From contig NZ_LMMV01000021.1 in NCBI RefSeq assembly GCF_001422405.1, positions 124,858-188,857 of the forward strand: 64,000 nt of DNA, given 5' to 3'. Made by a program: the position numbers and the translations under genes. Shown piece by piece: positions 40,121-48,237 of the stretch; the stretch's first letter is position 1, and every line of letters starts with the position of its first letter. The DNA is from Pseudorhodoferax sp. Leaf267 (GTDB taxonomy: Bacteria > Pseudomonadota > Gammaproteobacteria > Burkholderiales > Burkholderiaceae_C). A model generated the notes under the pieces. The model was given only the letters and a program-made list of their open reading frames with translations, had not been told where the DNA came from and made no database searches.

Positions 40121-40862
40121 TCAGTACCCCAGAAGAACCCGCAGGTACATCGTTGCGGATCTGCGGCCCTTCATGGCCTCAAAGACGAAGCCCTCGTGCC
40201 ACAGGATCCGGCGGCACCATTCGGCGTCAACCGCGCTGTTCGAGCGCAGGATCATCCGCGTGTTGGGCTGCAGCACTGGCGTGGGACCGTCTATCTGGTG
40301 TCCGCCGCCTCGGCGATTTGCTACCCGCCAGTCCCAGGGCGTCATTGGATCGGGGTCATGCCACAGCCCTACCCTCTTGGCCCGCGCTTCATGCTCCGCG
40401 GATTCATACTGACCCCGTGCCTCCGGCCGCTGCTCACGTGCGTAGGCCCGGTACCACCAGGCCATGCCCAGCCTCACCATTGCCAGGCCCGCATCGAGCG
40501 TAGGCGGGCCTGTCGGTGCCGAGACTGGCGGCCACCCACACCGAGCACACTTTGCGGCCGTAGCGGTCCGATTTCGGGCATTCCAGACGTGCTATCCGTC
40601 CGAAGACAAGGGCGCCCAGTGCCATGCGCGCTCTGGTGCCGAAGGGCTGGCCTTTTTCCGGCGCATCGATGCCTGAAAGTCGCACGCGGACCTGCTCGTA
40701 CAGCCCGGGCGATCCGCAGCGTGCAGTGAGCGTGTCGCCGTCGGCGACACCGACGACAAGGCATTCGTACACGTCGGCACGCGTCGGCGTGCTCACCATG
40801 GCAAGCATTGCAAACATGCCAGCGGCCGAGATGGCTCGCAAGGTTCTGGCGGCCGGCATCAC
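40121..40862 (-). pseudogene. thermonuclease (SNase-like) broken by a frameshift
   Basis: The N-terminal part (from 40862) has a signal peptide, then DGDTLTARC and VRVRLSGIDAPEKGQPFG, and continues in good SNase sequence through DRYGRKVCSVWVAAS. Around 40500-40520 the match moves to another frame, in which LDAGLAMVRLGMAWWYRAYA and LWHDPDPMTPWDWR continue the family. The first frame runs on without similarity to a stop at 40434. A single-base change restores one reading frame, so this is a recently broken gene or a sequencing error. It overlaps the SRAP gene by 4 bp. Confidence 0.75.
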
Positions 40863-41548
40863 GCCCCTCTGGGACGGGTGGGCCGAGGCGCCGCAGCCGC
40901 GACGAGCAAGTCGGCGGGGAACTGCTGCATGAACTCCATCGAGCGCTCTGCCGACGCGTCCAGCCAGGTGTCGAACTGGTGCTCGTGCAGGATCACGACC
41001 ATGCGCTTCTCGTCGTCGGGTCGGTGATAGTTGGACATCAGCGCATGGTCATCGGCATTCACGGTCAGCATCGTGAAGCTGCGCAGCACCGTTCCGTCCG
41101 GCGAATTCCACCCAGTCCACAGGCCGGCAATGCCCATCGGTCCGCCATCGGCACGGCCGATGCGCGTCGGGACTGCCTTACCACTGCGCCAGTCCGGTTC
41201 GTAGATGGCTTCAGCCGGGATCACACAGTGGTGAGCCCTGCGCCATGAGTCCCGAAAACTTGGCTTGTCTCGCGCGGTTTCCGGCCGCGCGTTGTAGGTG
41301 CGGCGCGCCGCGACCAGCGCCGTCTTGACGTCGACAGCCCTGGTCCAGTGCGGCACCAGGCCGAACGCACCCGCCTGCGCCTCGCGCGGCGGCACCGCAT
41401 CGTCACCGCTGCCCCACTCTTTCGGCCGGCGAATGAAGATGGACTCGTAGGCTGGCCAGACGTCGAACTTCACCCCGGCCGGCAGGATGACGCCGAAGTG
41501 TTCAGCGAGACGTTTGGGGTCCGAGACCCCTTCGTAGTGGGAGCACAT
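40859..41548 (-). CDS. SOS response-associated peptidase (SRAP, YedK/HMCES)
   Basis: 229 residues. This family crosslinks to abasic sites in single-stranded DNA and protects them. The catalytic Cys2 follows Met1 directly (MCSHYEG); the other active-site parts are RRTYNARPET (Asn), HCVIPAEAIYEP (Glu) and a conserved His in NADDHALM. The start lies 25 bp from the LexA box, on the opposite strand to umuDC, so it may be SOS-controlled from the shared region. Confidence 0.93.
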   Translation of the reverse strand: MCSHYEGVSDPKRLAEHFGVILPAGVKFDVWPAYESIFIRRPKEWGSGDDAVPPREAQAGAFGLVPHWTRAVDVKTALVAARRTYNARPETARDKPSFRDSWRRAHHCVIPAEAIYEPDWRSGKAVPTRIGRADGGPMGIAGLWTGWNSPDGTVLRSFTMLTVNADDHALMSNYHRPDDEKRMVVILHEHQFDTWLDASAERSMEFMQQFPADLLVAAAAPRPTRPRGA

Positions 41549-41592
41549 TGGCGATCATCCTATCGCGGCATATACTGGATGGGTGAACAGTA
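41548..41592 (+). promoter_or_regulatory. SOS promoter of umuDC with LexA box
   Basis: TTGGCG (41548-41553) and TATACT (41571-41576) with a 17-bp spacer form a promoter. It overlaps TACTG-N10-CAGTA (41573-41592), the full E. coli-type LexA box. LexA would block the -10 region and the start point of umuDC. The divergent SRAP gene begins at the edge of the same region. Confidence 0.85.
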
Positions 41593-41633
41593 TTTTACAG
41601 GGATGCCCACTTCCGCTCGCGGACGCCAGTTTG

Positions 41634-42017
41634 ATGCTGCCAGTGGCCGGGTGGCCGGTTGTGGCCGGCTTTCCGAGCCCAGCGGAAGATTTCCTGGTGC
41701 AGCGCATCGATCTGACGCAGGAACTGATCACGCACCCGCAGGCGACGTTCCTGCTGCGGGTCTCGGGCGAGTCCATGCGCGACGCCGGCATTTTCGACGG
41801 TGACATGCTGGTGGTGGACAAGGCCATCAAACCGCGACATGGACATGTCGTTGTCGCAGTCGTCGACGGCGAGTTCACCGTGAAGTACCTGTACCAGCGG
41901 GCTGGCCGCGTGAAGTTGCGCCCTGCCAACCCGACGTTCCCGGAGATCACGCCCCACGAGGGCCAGCTGCTGGAGGTCTGGGGCGTCGTCACGGCCAGCA
42001 TCAAGCGCTTCACGTGA
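41634..42017 (+). CDS. umuD: UmuD-like SOS mutagenesis protein
   Basis: LexA-like self-processing regulator of DNA polymerase V. 127 residues from ATG 41634; an in-frame GTG at 41583 would lie inside the LexA box at the predicted transcription start, so the later start is preferred, though its ribosome binding site is weak. The catalytic dyad is Ser in RVSGESM and Lys in [10 protein letters not shown]. The cleavage site reads Ala-Gly (VVAGFPSP) where E. coli UmuD has Cys-Gly. umuC follows after 7 bp. Confidence 0.85.
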   Translation: MLPVAGWPVVAGFPSPAEDFLVQRIDLTQELITHPQATFLLRVSGESMRDAGIFDGDMLVVDKAIKPRHGHVVVAVVDGEFTVKYLYQRAGRVKLRPANPTFPEITPHEGQLLEVWGVVTASIKRFT

Positions 42018-42024
42018 GGTTGCT

Positions 42025-43326
42025 GTGTATGCGCTGATCGACGGGAACAACTTCTACGTCTCGTGCGAACGGGTGTTCCGACCCAGCCTGCAAGGACGGC
42101 CGGTGATCGTGCTGTCCAACAACGATGGCTGCGCGATCGCCAGATCGAATGAGGCCAAGGCGTTGGGCATCAAGATGGGGTCGCCCTGGTTCCAGATTCG
42201 CCACCTGGAGGAAGAAGCCGGGCTCGTCGCCTTGTCGGCTAACTTCTGCCTCTACGGCGACATGTCCGACCGGATGATGGGCCTGGCCGCAGGCTTGGGG
42301 CCGACCCAGGAGATTTACTCCATCGACGAGTCGTTCGTTGGTCTGGACGGCGTGCGCGGCAACCTCGTAGAGCGAGCGCACCGCATACGCGCACGGATCC
42401 TGGTGTGGACCGGCATCCCCTGCGGCATTGGCATTGGATCGACCAAGACGTTGGCCAAGCTGGCCAACCACATCGCCAAGACGGCCGAGCGCAAACCGGG
42501 CAGTTATCCGTCCGAGTTGGCTCAGGTCTGCGACCTGTCGGCCCTGCCGCCAGAGGAGCTTGACGCGGTGCTGGCCGCAACCGAGGTGGGCGAGGTTTGG
42601 GGCGTCGGCCGCAAGATCGGCGCGCAGCTGAACGACGCCGGCGTGCGCACGGTGCTGGACCTGGTGCGAAGCGACCCCGCTACGATTCGTCGGCGCTGGG
42701 GCGTGGTGCTGGAGCGCACGGTGCGCGAGCTGCAGGGCCTGCCGTGCATCGGTCTGGACGATGCGCCAGCACCCAAGAAAGAGATCGCGTGCACGCGCTC
42801 CTTCGGCAGGCCGCTCACCGACCTGGTGCCGCTGATCGAGGCGGTGAGCGAGTTCGCTGGCCGTGCAGCCGAGAAGCTGCGCAAGCAGGATGGCCAAGCT
42901 GGCCAGGTACTTGTCTTCGCGCACACATCACCGCATCGGCCCGGGCCGCGGTTTCATCGCAGTGTCATCGTGCCGTTGCGCAGGCCCAGCGCTGACACAC
43001 CGGCTCTTGTGCGCGCCGCAGTTGCGGGCGTGCACCAGCTCTTCCAGCCGGGCTATGCCCTAATCAAGGCGGGCGTGATCCTGTTGGACCTGACGCCAGC
43101 AAGTCGGGTCCAGCACGAACTGAGTCTGGAAGACGATGCACCCGACCATGGCCGCGCGCGCCTGATGCGTGCCATGGACACGCTCAACGGGCGGTACGGA
43201 CGGGGTACCGTCCACTCGGCCAGCACAGGCCTCGACGATGCCAACAGAGCGTGGGGCATGCGCCAGGAACGCAGGACGCCGAACTACACGACCCGCTGGG
43301 CCGAGGTGCCGGTCGCAAGGGCGTGA
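42025..43326 (+). CDS. umuC: UmuC, catalytic subunit of DNA polymerase V
   Basis: 433-residue Y-family translesion polymerase, close to the 422 of E. coli. It starts [17 protein letters not shown]; the catalytic carboxylates are in DGNNF and in [11 protein letters not shown] helix-hairpin-helix lies about [12 protein letters not shown], and the C-terminus has the family's [17 protein letters not shown] start at 42025. Co-transcribed with umuD from the LexA-controlled promoter. Confidence 0.94.
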   Translation: MYALIDGNNFYVSCERVFRPSLQGRPVIVLSNNDGCAIARSNEAKALGIKMGSPWFQIRHLEEEAGLVALSANFCLYGDMSDRMMGLAAGLGPTQEIYSIDESFVGLDGVRGNLVERAHRIRARILVWTGIPCGIGIGSTKTLAKLANHIAKTAERKPGSYPSELAQVCDLSALPPEELDAVLAATEVGEVWGVGRKIGAQLNDAGVRTVLDLVRSDPATIRRRWGVVLERTVRELQGLPCIGLDDAPAPKKEIACTRSFGRPLTDLVPLIEAVSEFAGRAAEKLRKQDGQAGQVLVFAHTSPHRPGPRFHRSVIVPLRRPSADTPALVRAAVAGVHQLFQPGYALIKAGVILLDLTPASRVQHELSLEDDAPDHGRARLMRAMDTLNGRYGRGTVHSASTGLDDANRAWGMRQERRTPNYTTRWAEVPVARA

Positions 43327-43870
43327 AACGGTACGCATGCAGACCTAAAATCGGACAGCGGCCGGTAGACGAGTGCCACTTTGACGGTCACTTGCCGGCC
43401 ATCAGCAGTCACCCGTCGCATTGCAACGAACGACCGCTGCAGACTGGCTGCTGACCTTGAGCTTTTTGAGCTGAGTGACCGCCGCTCGCGAAACCTGCCA
43501 TTCACGTTCGAAAAGCGCGTCGGTCCGCTTTAGAGCCGGAACCGGTCATCAGCGACAACTCGTCGCAAGATCGCGCGAACGGCTGCTTGCGCAGTTGGGT
43601 GAGTTGGCGCTCTGCGCCCTGAACGGTCATCGGAGATGCTCGAATCGAAGAACGAAAGTTGACTCTCAACGCCGAAGGTCAGCGGGCTGCGAAGCCGTCC
43701 GCTGCGGCGACCTGTGCGGCGGCGGGAAGGATTGGCGGGACGCAGCCTCCGCACGTAACGTTCGAGGTGCGACGGGGCCGACGGTGAGACACCAAGCCCG
43801 GTGGAAAAATGATAGGCCGCGCCTGGAGCTGGGCTTGTGGCTTGCCGTTGGGCCTCGCCTCGACGAAGGA
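43327..43870. other. gene-poor spacer between umuC and the cassette array
   Basis: 544 bp in which open frames show no protein-like sequence and no start signals. It shares the word GAACGACCGCTGC (43428-43440) with the spacer at 49313-49325, in both cases after a related CAGTCA-containing stretch, so it may hold a decayed dispersed repeat. I find no attC after the last cassette gene. Confidence 0.4.
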
Positions 43871-44620
43871 CTAGGCGTCTTCGCCCGGGAGTGCCTTGCC
43901 ATGGAGTTCTGCAAGTGTGCGGCCGAACGATGGGTTGAACCTCCGCGCCTCCTCCAGCGTTACTGCAGGAATCCAGAAGCTTTTCGTGTGTCGCCCTCCG
44001 AAGACATCCAGCAATCGTACGGACAGTCGAATCTGGCCGTTCAAGACGCGTGGCTGGCACCCACCCCAACTGTCGGACTGCTCAAAGTAGACAACGCCTA
44101 CCACCGACTGTCCGGGCTGGAGATAGGTTTCTTGCTGTACCGGTGACAGAGAGTTTCGTTGAAACATGAACGGGTATACATTGAGGCTTTCGCCAATGGC
44201 CACCTGGAAGTCCGAGAGCGAGGCAGTACGATGTTGAAGCCAGTGTCGAAATAGCGTGTTGCAAAACCAGCTTTTGGAAAACGGAACCACGTTCCAGCGG
44301 TAGCCAACGTGGACAGCATGAAGGCTCGAGGCCGACGAGCCGCAGTTAGCGACAGACAGGTAAAGCGCAAACCCGATGCGGTGCACATCGTGGCCGGTGG
44401 ACTTCTCGCCTGTAGGGAAAACGCAGACAAAGGTCGGACCTGGAATGAGCTCAGCAATGAACTTCGGTTTGCGCCGCAGGGCCGAGAATATGCCACTGGC
44501 CCAGCCCAAGAAAAGTGTAAGGATGAATATGACTACGCTGACCAACCCTTGGTTGTCATTTAACCACGTGATCGTCAGCGCAATGTGTTGACCGAACTCT
44601 GATGTTAACGGCTGGAGCAA
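43871..44620 (-). CDS. cassette-borne membrane-anchored hypothetical protein
   Basis: 249 residues. One N-terminal membrane helix (GLVSVVIFILTLFLGWASGIF) is followed by a soluble domain (LYLSVANCGSSASSLHAVHV, YLQPGQSVVGVVYFEQSDSW). No family is recognised. The likely start is TTG at 44620, eight bases past the attC-like site; no ATG is available. The position directly after the GTTAGGC core fits an integron gene cassette. GC content is lower than in the metal island. Confidence 0.5.
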   Translation of the reverse strand: MLQPLTSEFGQHIALTITWLNDNQGLVSVVIFILTLFLGWASGIFSALRRKPKFIAELIPGPTFVCVFPTGEKSTGHDVHRIGFALYLSVANCGSSASSLHAVHVGYRWNVVPFSKSWFCNTLFRHWLQHRTASLSDFQVAIGESLNVYPFMFQRNSLSPVQQETYLQPGQSVVGVVYFEQSDSWGGCQPRVLNGQIRLSVRLLDVFGGRHTKSFWIPAVTLEEARRFNPSFGRTLAELHGKALPGEDA

Positions 44621-44628
44621 GATAAGAG

Positions 44629-44690
44629 GCCTAACGCCTGAATTAAGTCGCGCCGCGAAGCGGCGTCGGTTTGAATAAATTTTTTGGCCG
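44629..44690 (-). repeat. integron attC-like site 1
   Basis: Read on the minus strand, a 62-bp imperfect palindrome ends with GCGTTAGGC (core GTTAGGC) and contains TTCAAACCGACGCCGC and CGGCGCGACTTAATTCAGGC arms around the TTCG loop. This is very close to the attC of aadA-type cassettes as I know it. The outer R'' half is degenerate (GGCCAAA for RYYYAAC). It separates two minus-strand ORFs. Confidence 0.82.
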
Positions 44691-44712
44691 CACTGCGCAA
44701 ATCCTAGCTAGA

Positions 44713-45045
44713 TCAATCGATACAACGAACAAGTGAATAAATGCGCTCCGCGATCTTGCGGCCACTGCTATTCCTCATTTGGTCAAGCGTATGGTCCAAA
44801 GCGCTTTTATACACCTCTCCATCAGATCGGCGCAGAGGGCCGCGCTTGACCAACATGCTCAGGATAAGAACCCATTCCTCTCGGTGGCTCTCTGGCACCT
44901 CATCCTCGCGCAGCACCCGAAGTTCTCTGTAAGCGCCACGCAGTCTTTGACGAACATCTCCCTCTCGCACAGCTAAGGCGTAAAGAGCAGCGTTGTACTT
45001 ACCGCGATATCGAAGACTGACCATGTTCGGCCGAACGTTTGACAT
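44713..45045 (-). CDS. cassette-borne hypothetical protein
   Basis: 110 residues from ATG 45045, which lies four bases past the end of attC-like site 2; an in-frame extension to 45090 would run through that site. Basic and helical (LRYRGKYNAALYALAVREGD, GAYRELRVLREDEVPESHRE). No family is recognised and no signal peptide is seen. Between two attC-like sites in the array direction. Confidence 0.6.
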   Translation of the reverse strand: MSNVRPNMVSLRYRGKYNAALYALAVREGDVRQRLRGAYRELRVLREDEVPESHREEWVLILSMLVKRGPLRRSDGEVYKSALDHTLDQMRNSSGRKIAERIYSLVRCID

Positions 45046-45049
45046 AAGA

Positions 45050-45142
45050 GGCCACCGAAAGTATAGCCCGGCAAGGCGGAAAATAAACAAAAGGGCTTTG
45101 CCGGGCCATGGTTTGCCGTCCTGCCGATGGAAGAATTAGGCC
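45050..45142 (-). repeat. integron attC-like site 2
   Basis: Read on the minus strand it starts GGCCTAAT, overlapping the TAA stop of the 221-residue gene, and ends GGTGGCC. An internal inverted repeat GCCCGGCAA ... TTGCCGGGC forms the stem. The seven-base core at the end is degenerate, but the following bases match those after site 1 (shared GGCCTCTTAT). Weaker than sites 1 and 3. Confidence 0.5.
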
Positions 45143-45801
45143 TTTACTGAGATGTGACTCGTGAACACTTCAGCATATCGCTCACTCACTTCGGACCACC
45201 TTGCGAGGAGATGGCCCCTGGTTATTCCGAAGACATGTCTGATCTTGTCGGGATCTTCTTCGCTCCTAATTTGCTCCCAAACTGTCAGACTAGGTGAATC
45301 CAAGATCGCGTCTGGCCCCTGATCTATGAGGGACTTAATCTTTCTGTCTATTCCTGGAGCGTCGATGTACATGCGCTCGGGATGAATAAAGTAGTTGATC
45401 ACCCCAAAGATGTATCGGCGCTCACTTGGGTGGTCGACTATCTTGATTAGCTCGGATGACAGCGCACGGAGCTTCACTCTGTCTCCCCCGGACTCCTCCC
45501 TCGCAGATTGCCAAAGCCGCTTTACCCTTTCTACCTGCTCAGGAACCTCCTCTCGTGAGAGGATCTCGGCATTCATTCCTGCGTACCATGTATGTGCCTT
45601 TCCATTGAGCGAAAGAAAAGCGGGCAATTCAGTCTCGCACTTCCGAAGCATCTCGATGTGATTCCGGTGAATTGCCAGAAGATCTAGATAGGTCGTTTCA
45701 AAGAACAAACGAAATCTTTCCTCATTGTTCGCGATGCGTCGTTTGTCGAAGTCCTTCAGAACATCTATGAGCCACTTGACCGGCGATGCCATCTCGATCA
45801 T
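45136..45801 (-). CDS. cassette-borne hypothetical protein
   Basis: 221 residues, soluble and mainly helical (EERFRLFFETTYLDLLAIHR, RHVFGITRGHLLARWSEVSE). No family is recognised. GGAGG lies before the ATG at 45801. It sits between attC-like sites 3 and 2, with its stop codon inside the start of site 2, as often seen in integron cassettes. Its GC content is clearly below that of the flanking regions. Confidence 0.7.
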   Translation of the reverse strand: MIEMASPVKWLIDVLKDFDKRRIANNEERFRLFFETTYLDLLAIHRNHIEMLRKCETELPAFLSLNGKAHTWYAGMNAEILSREEVPEQVERVKRLWQSAREESGGDRVKLRALSSELIKIVDHPSERRYIFGVINYFIHPERMYIDAPGIDRKIKSLIDQGPDAILDSPSLTVWEQIRSEEDPDKIRHVFGITRGHLLARWSEVSERYAEVFTSHISVKA

Positions 45802-45867
45802 TTCAACTCCTCCTTAGTTGGCGCAAATACCCAATTATTGCGTGGTTTGCTGTTCCCCGCTCGCAAG

Positions 45868-45961
45868 GACTAACGCTCGCGGTAAGCCGCCACGGAGTGC
45901 GGAGCACGGCGGGCACCCGCAAGCGGAGCTTGTGGGTGTCGGCTTTACCAACCAGTTAGGG
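45868..45961 (-). repeat. integron attC site 3
   Basis: 94-bp imperfect palindrome. On the minus strand it begins CCCTAAC (R'') and ends GCGTTAGTC (R' core GTTAGTC). Inner complementary arms are GGTAAAGCCGACACCCACAA-type and GGCGGCTTACCGC. Both terminal cores fit RYYYAAC ... GTTRRRY, so it is the best attC of the three. The orientation is the same as sites 1 and 2. Confidence 0.82.
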
Positions 45962-46034
45962 TGGTTTTCGAAGAAATAGGGGTGCAACTGATTTTAGAAT
46001 CGGGTCTCTGGGCGAAATGGCATGAGGTCGGCGT

Positions 46035-46271
46035 TTATTTTGCCGTTGTCGGAAGCTTGCTCGCTATTTCCTTGATTCGTTCGAGCGCCTTGTCTGATAG
46101 TGCAGGTGGCGCTTTGCCAAAGTCTATGGCTTGAGCCGCTAATGTCCTTTGCAGGATATCGAGCTTTGAAAGATCTCCATCGCAAAGCTCTAACGCATCC
46201 GCCGCAGAACCAAGTGATGCGCAACCTTTATGTGGAGATGACTTGGGCGGACGGATACGGTTCTGGTGCAT
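46035..46271 (-). CDS. possible small cassette ORF
   Basis: 78 residues. The C-terminal 50 residues look protein-like and helical (LCDGDLSKLDILQRTLAAQA, SDKALERIKEIASKL); the N-terminus is poor in signals and may not be part of the gene. It ends 73 bp before attC site 3, in the direction expected for the preceding cassette. A GCGTTAGAG inside it (about 46187-46195) could be a remnant core. Confidence 0.3.
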   Translation of the reverse strand: MHQNRIRPPKSSPHKGCASLGSAADALELCDGDLSKLDILQRTLAAQAIDFGKAPPALSDKALERIKEIASKLPTTAK

Positions 46272-46743
46272 CTATGCCCGATCAGACGCATGTCAACGCC
46301 TTGCATCAGGCCCTGGAGGCGCTGGGTCGCCACAGAGGAAGGTACCAGGTCGAAGGCCATGGGCTGTCCCCCAGCCTGGCTCCGTACACCAGGCGGGCCA
46401 CCTTGACTGCGAGACACGTGCCCTGCGCCAAGCTGCAGGCTGGCTTCACACGGAAGTCGCCGCCTTGTTCAGCAACCTTCTGCGGAACGTCTCTGCATCG
46501 AGCGTCCGAATCCCGCGCCTGTGATCTTTCCGGCGCTGCCGCGTCCGTCGCGGTGATTGATCGCAAGCACGACGTGGGGTCGTGGCCCAGTCTGCTCATC
46601 TCAGCATACGGTTTCGGCCATATGCCCATGATGTCGCCAAGCCTGGCGCCCCGAGCGAGATGCCACGGCACGCCCGGGCACCCTGGGCCTGCAGCCGAAC
46701 GACGCTCTGCGGGCACTTATTGGTGTGACGCCTCAAAGGTTGC
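46272..46743. other. no gene supported
   Basis: 472 bp. The open frames on both strands lack protein-like composition and start signals. An integron integrase would be expected on this side of the array, but none of the six frames shows tyrosine recombinase motifs. Confidence 0.4.
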
Positions 46744-48237
46744 TCACTTGAACAACCCAGATACGAACGGAAGATAGGCCAAGTTGCCACACGGTCGTCG
46801 GTCCGCCTTGAGGGCCGACAATCCCTCCGCCTTCCACGCCCCGCTTTGCTGCACGATCAAATCGGACGACTTCGGCTGCTTCGCGTACGCAAGCACGTTG
46901 GCATAGATCGCCTCCGGCTTCTCGCCAGCGCCGGCGAGTGCGACGGCTCTGATGATGTACGAACAGCTTCCGGTGCTGTTCCTCGTGGTCACTTGAAGTT
47001 GGTTGTCGATCGACACGAGAGGCGCCTCAAGGTCCTTGTCAAGGGTGGACAACGCATCCTTGTGCCGTGACGCCCCGATCTGTGCCAGGGCGAGATTCTG
47101 TTTGGCCATCGCATCGGGAATCAAGTCGTGCGCGGCCTGCATGTCCTCGAAACCTTCGGCGTACTTCCCCGCAATCAGCTTGGCGAAGCCCGTGTTGGTC
47201 AGCAGGTTGACGAAGTCCCGCATCGAATTCAGGATCTCCGGCTTGTCCTGCAGTTTGGCCACGGCGCTCGTTCCCACATCAACCGCCGCGGCGATCTCAC
47301 CGCAGCCGACCAGCGCAGCGATTCGATTGGCCTGGGTCCCCGCGTTCATCTGCTCATCGGCCAGTTTTGAGTAAATCTCCGACGCCCTTCTGCAGTCGCC
47401 CGAGTAGTAGTGAACGTTCCCGATGTTCTGGCGTGCGCTTCTCCGCATCAAGGACGTGGTGCGATTCGTCCTGTCGTCCAAGACCGCCTGGTACTCGCGG
47501 ATCGCAGTCCCGCGGCTTACCTCGATCGATTTTTTGGCGCCATCCGACTGAAGTTCTGTGAGTGCTTGGGCCAGCATCGAACTGGCCTCAGCAAGCGCAA
47601 ACCTCCTGAGCGGATGCTCCTGCCACGCGGCATCGTCCGATGCCGTCTGCAGCTGCCTGATGAGCACCCGAGGCAGGAACGTGCTCGTCGCCTTGTTCTC
47701 GCTGTTCCAAAGGCGACGCTCGTCGAACACTTTGGCGACCACCGACAGCCTGTCCGCAAGCACGGGCGAGGACTTGCGCAAGTTGGCGATCGACTCCTTG
47801 ATGATCTGATGGTCGTCGTTGGAACCGCCCAATAGCGTTGCCACCAACCTCCCATAGGCAGGAGGCGTGTGCAGGTGGAGAACTACTGCGGTTGCTAGGC
47901 TCGCCCCCGTCGTCGCGAGCACGCAAAGCGTCAGCTGCCTCTTGTTCTGAAGGGTCGAGTTCTTGATATGGCGCCACATGCTCTTCGGCGCATCCGTCAG
48001 CGATTCCCCGGTCAGGAACGCGTAGAGATAGGTTGCTGCAAGGGCAAGTATCGGAGGGAACGCGAGCTTGAGCGATAGCAGGTAGTCGACGGTTGGCGTC
48101 AACGCGTCGTCTGTGAAATGCCGATAGACGAGGACGACGTTCAGCACCATCGCCGCTGCTGCCAGCAGTACCAAGACCTGCAGCACCGCCAAAGGCACAT
48201 CAAGTTCACCGGAGCGATAGCGTTTGGCAAGGCTCAT
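46744..48237 (-). CDS. two-helix membrane protein with TPR-like repeats
   Basis: 497 residues from ATG 48237 (GGAG five bases upstream; GTG at 48270 and ATG at 48252 are alternatives). Three N-terminal membrane helices (VLQVLVLLAAAAMVLNVVLV, LAFPPILALAATYLYAFLTG, LTLCVLATTGASLATAVVLH) precede a helical soluble part with repeat-like segments (ARQNIGNVHYYSGDCRRASE, NTGFAKLIAGKYAEGFEDMQ) of TPR type. Function unknown. It follows the gene-poor stretch and ends before the cassette array. Confidence 0.68.
   Translation of the reverse strand: MSLAKRYRSGELDVPLAVLQVLVLLAAAAMVLNVVLVYRHFTDDALTPTVDYLLSLKLAFPPILALAATYLYAFLTGESLTDAPKSMWRHIKNSTLQNKRQLTLCVLATTGASLATAVVLHLHTPPAYGRLVATLLGGSNDDHQIIKESIANLRKSSPVLADRLSVVAKVFDERRLWNSENKATSTFLPRVLIRQLQTASDDAAWQEHPLRRFALAEASSMLAQALTELQSDGAKKSIEVSRGTAIREYQAVLDDRTNRTTSLMRRSARQNIGNVHYYSGDCRRASEIYSKLADEQMNAGTQANRIAALVGCGEIAAAVDVGTSAVAKLQDKPEILNSMRDFVNLLTNTGFAKLIAGKYAEGFEDMQAAHDLIPDAMAKQNLALAQIGASRHKDALSTLDKDLEAPLVSIDNQLQVTTRNSTGSCSYIIRAVALAGAGEKPEAIYANVLAYAKQPKSSDLIVQQSGAWKAEGLSALKADRRPCGNLAYLPFVSGLFK

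Noticed and set aside
41583-41633. GTG at 41583 as the UmuD start.
   Set aside because: It lies inside the LexA box and at the predicted transcription start, leaving no space for a ribosome binding site.
46272-46743. Possible integron integrase upstream of the cassette array.
   Set aside because: No frame contains the tyrosine-recombinase box residues or the IntI-specific patch.
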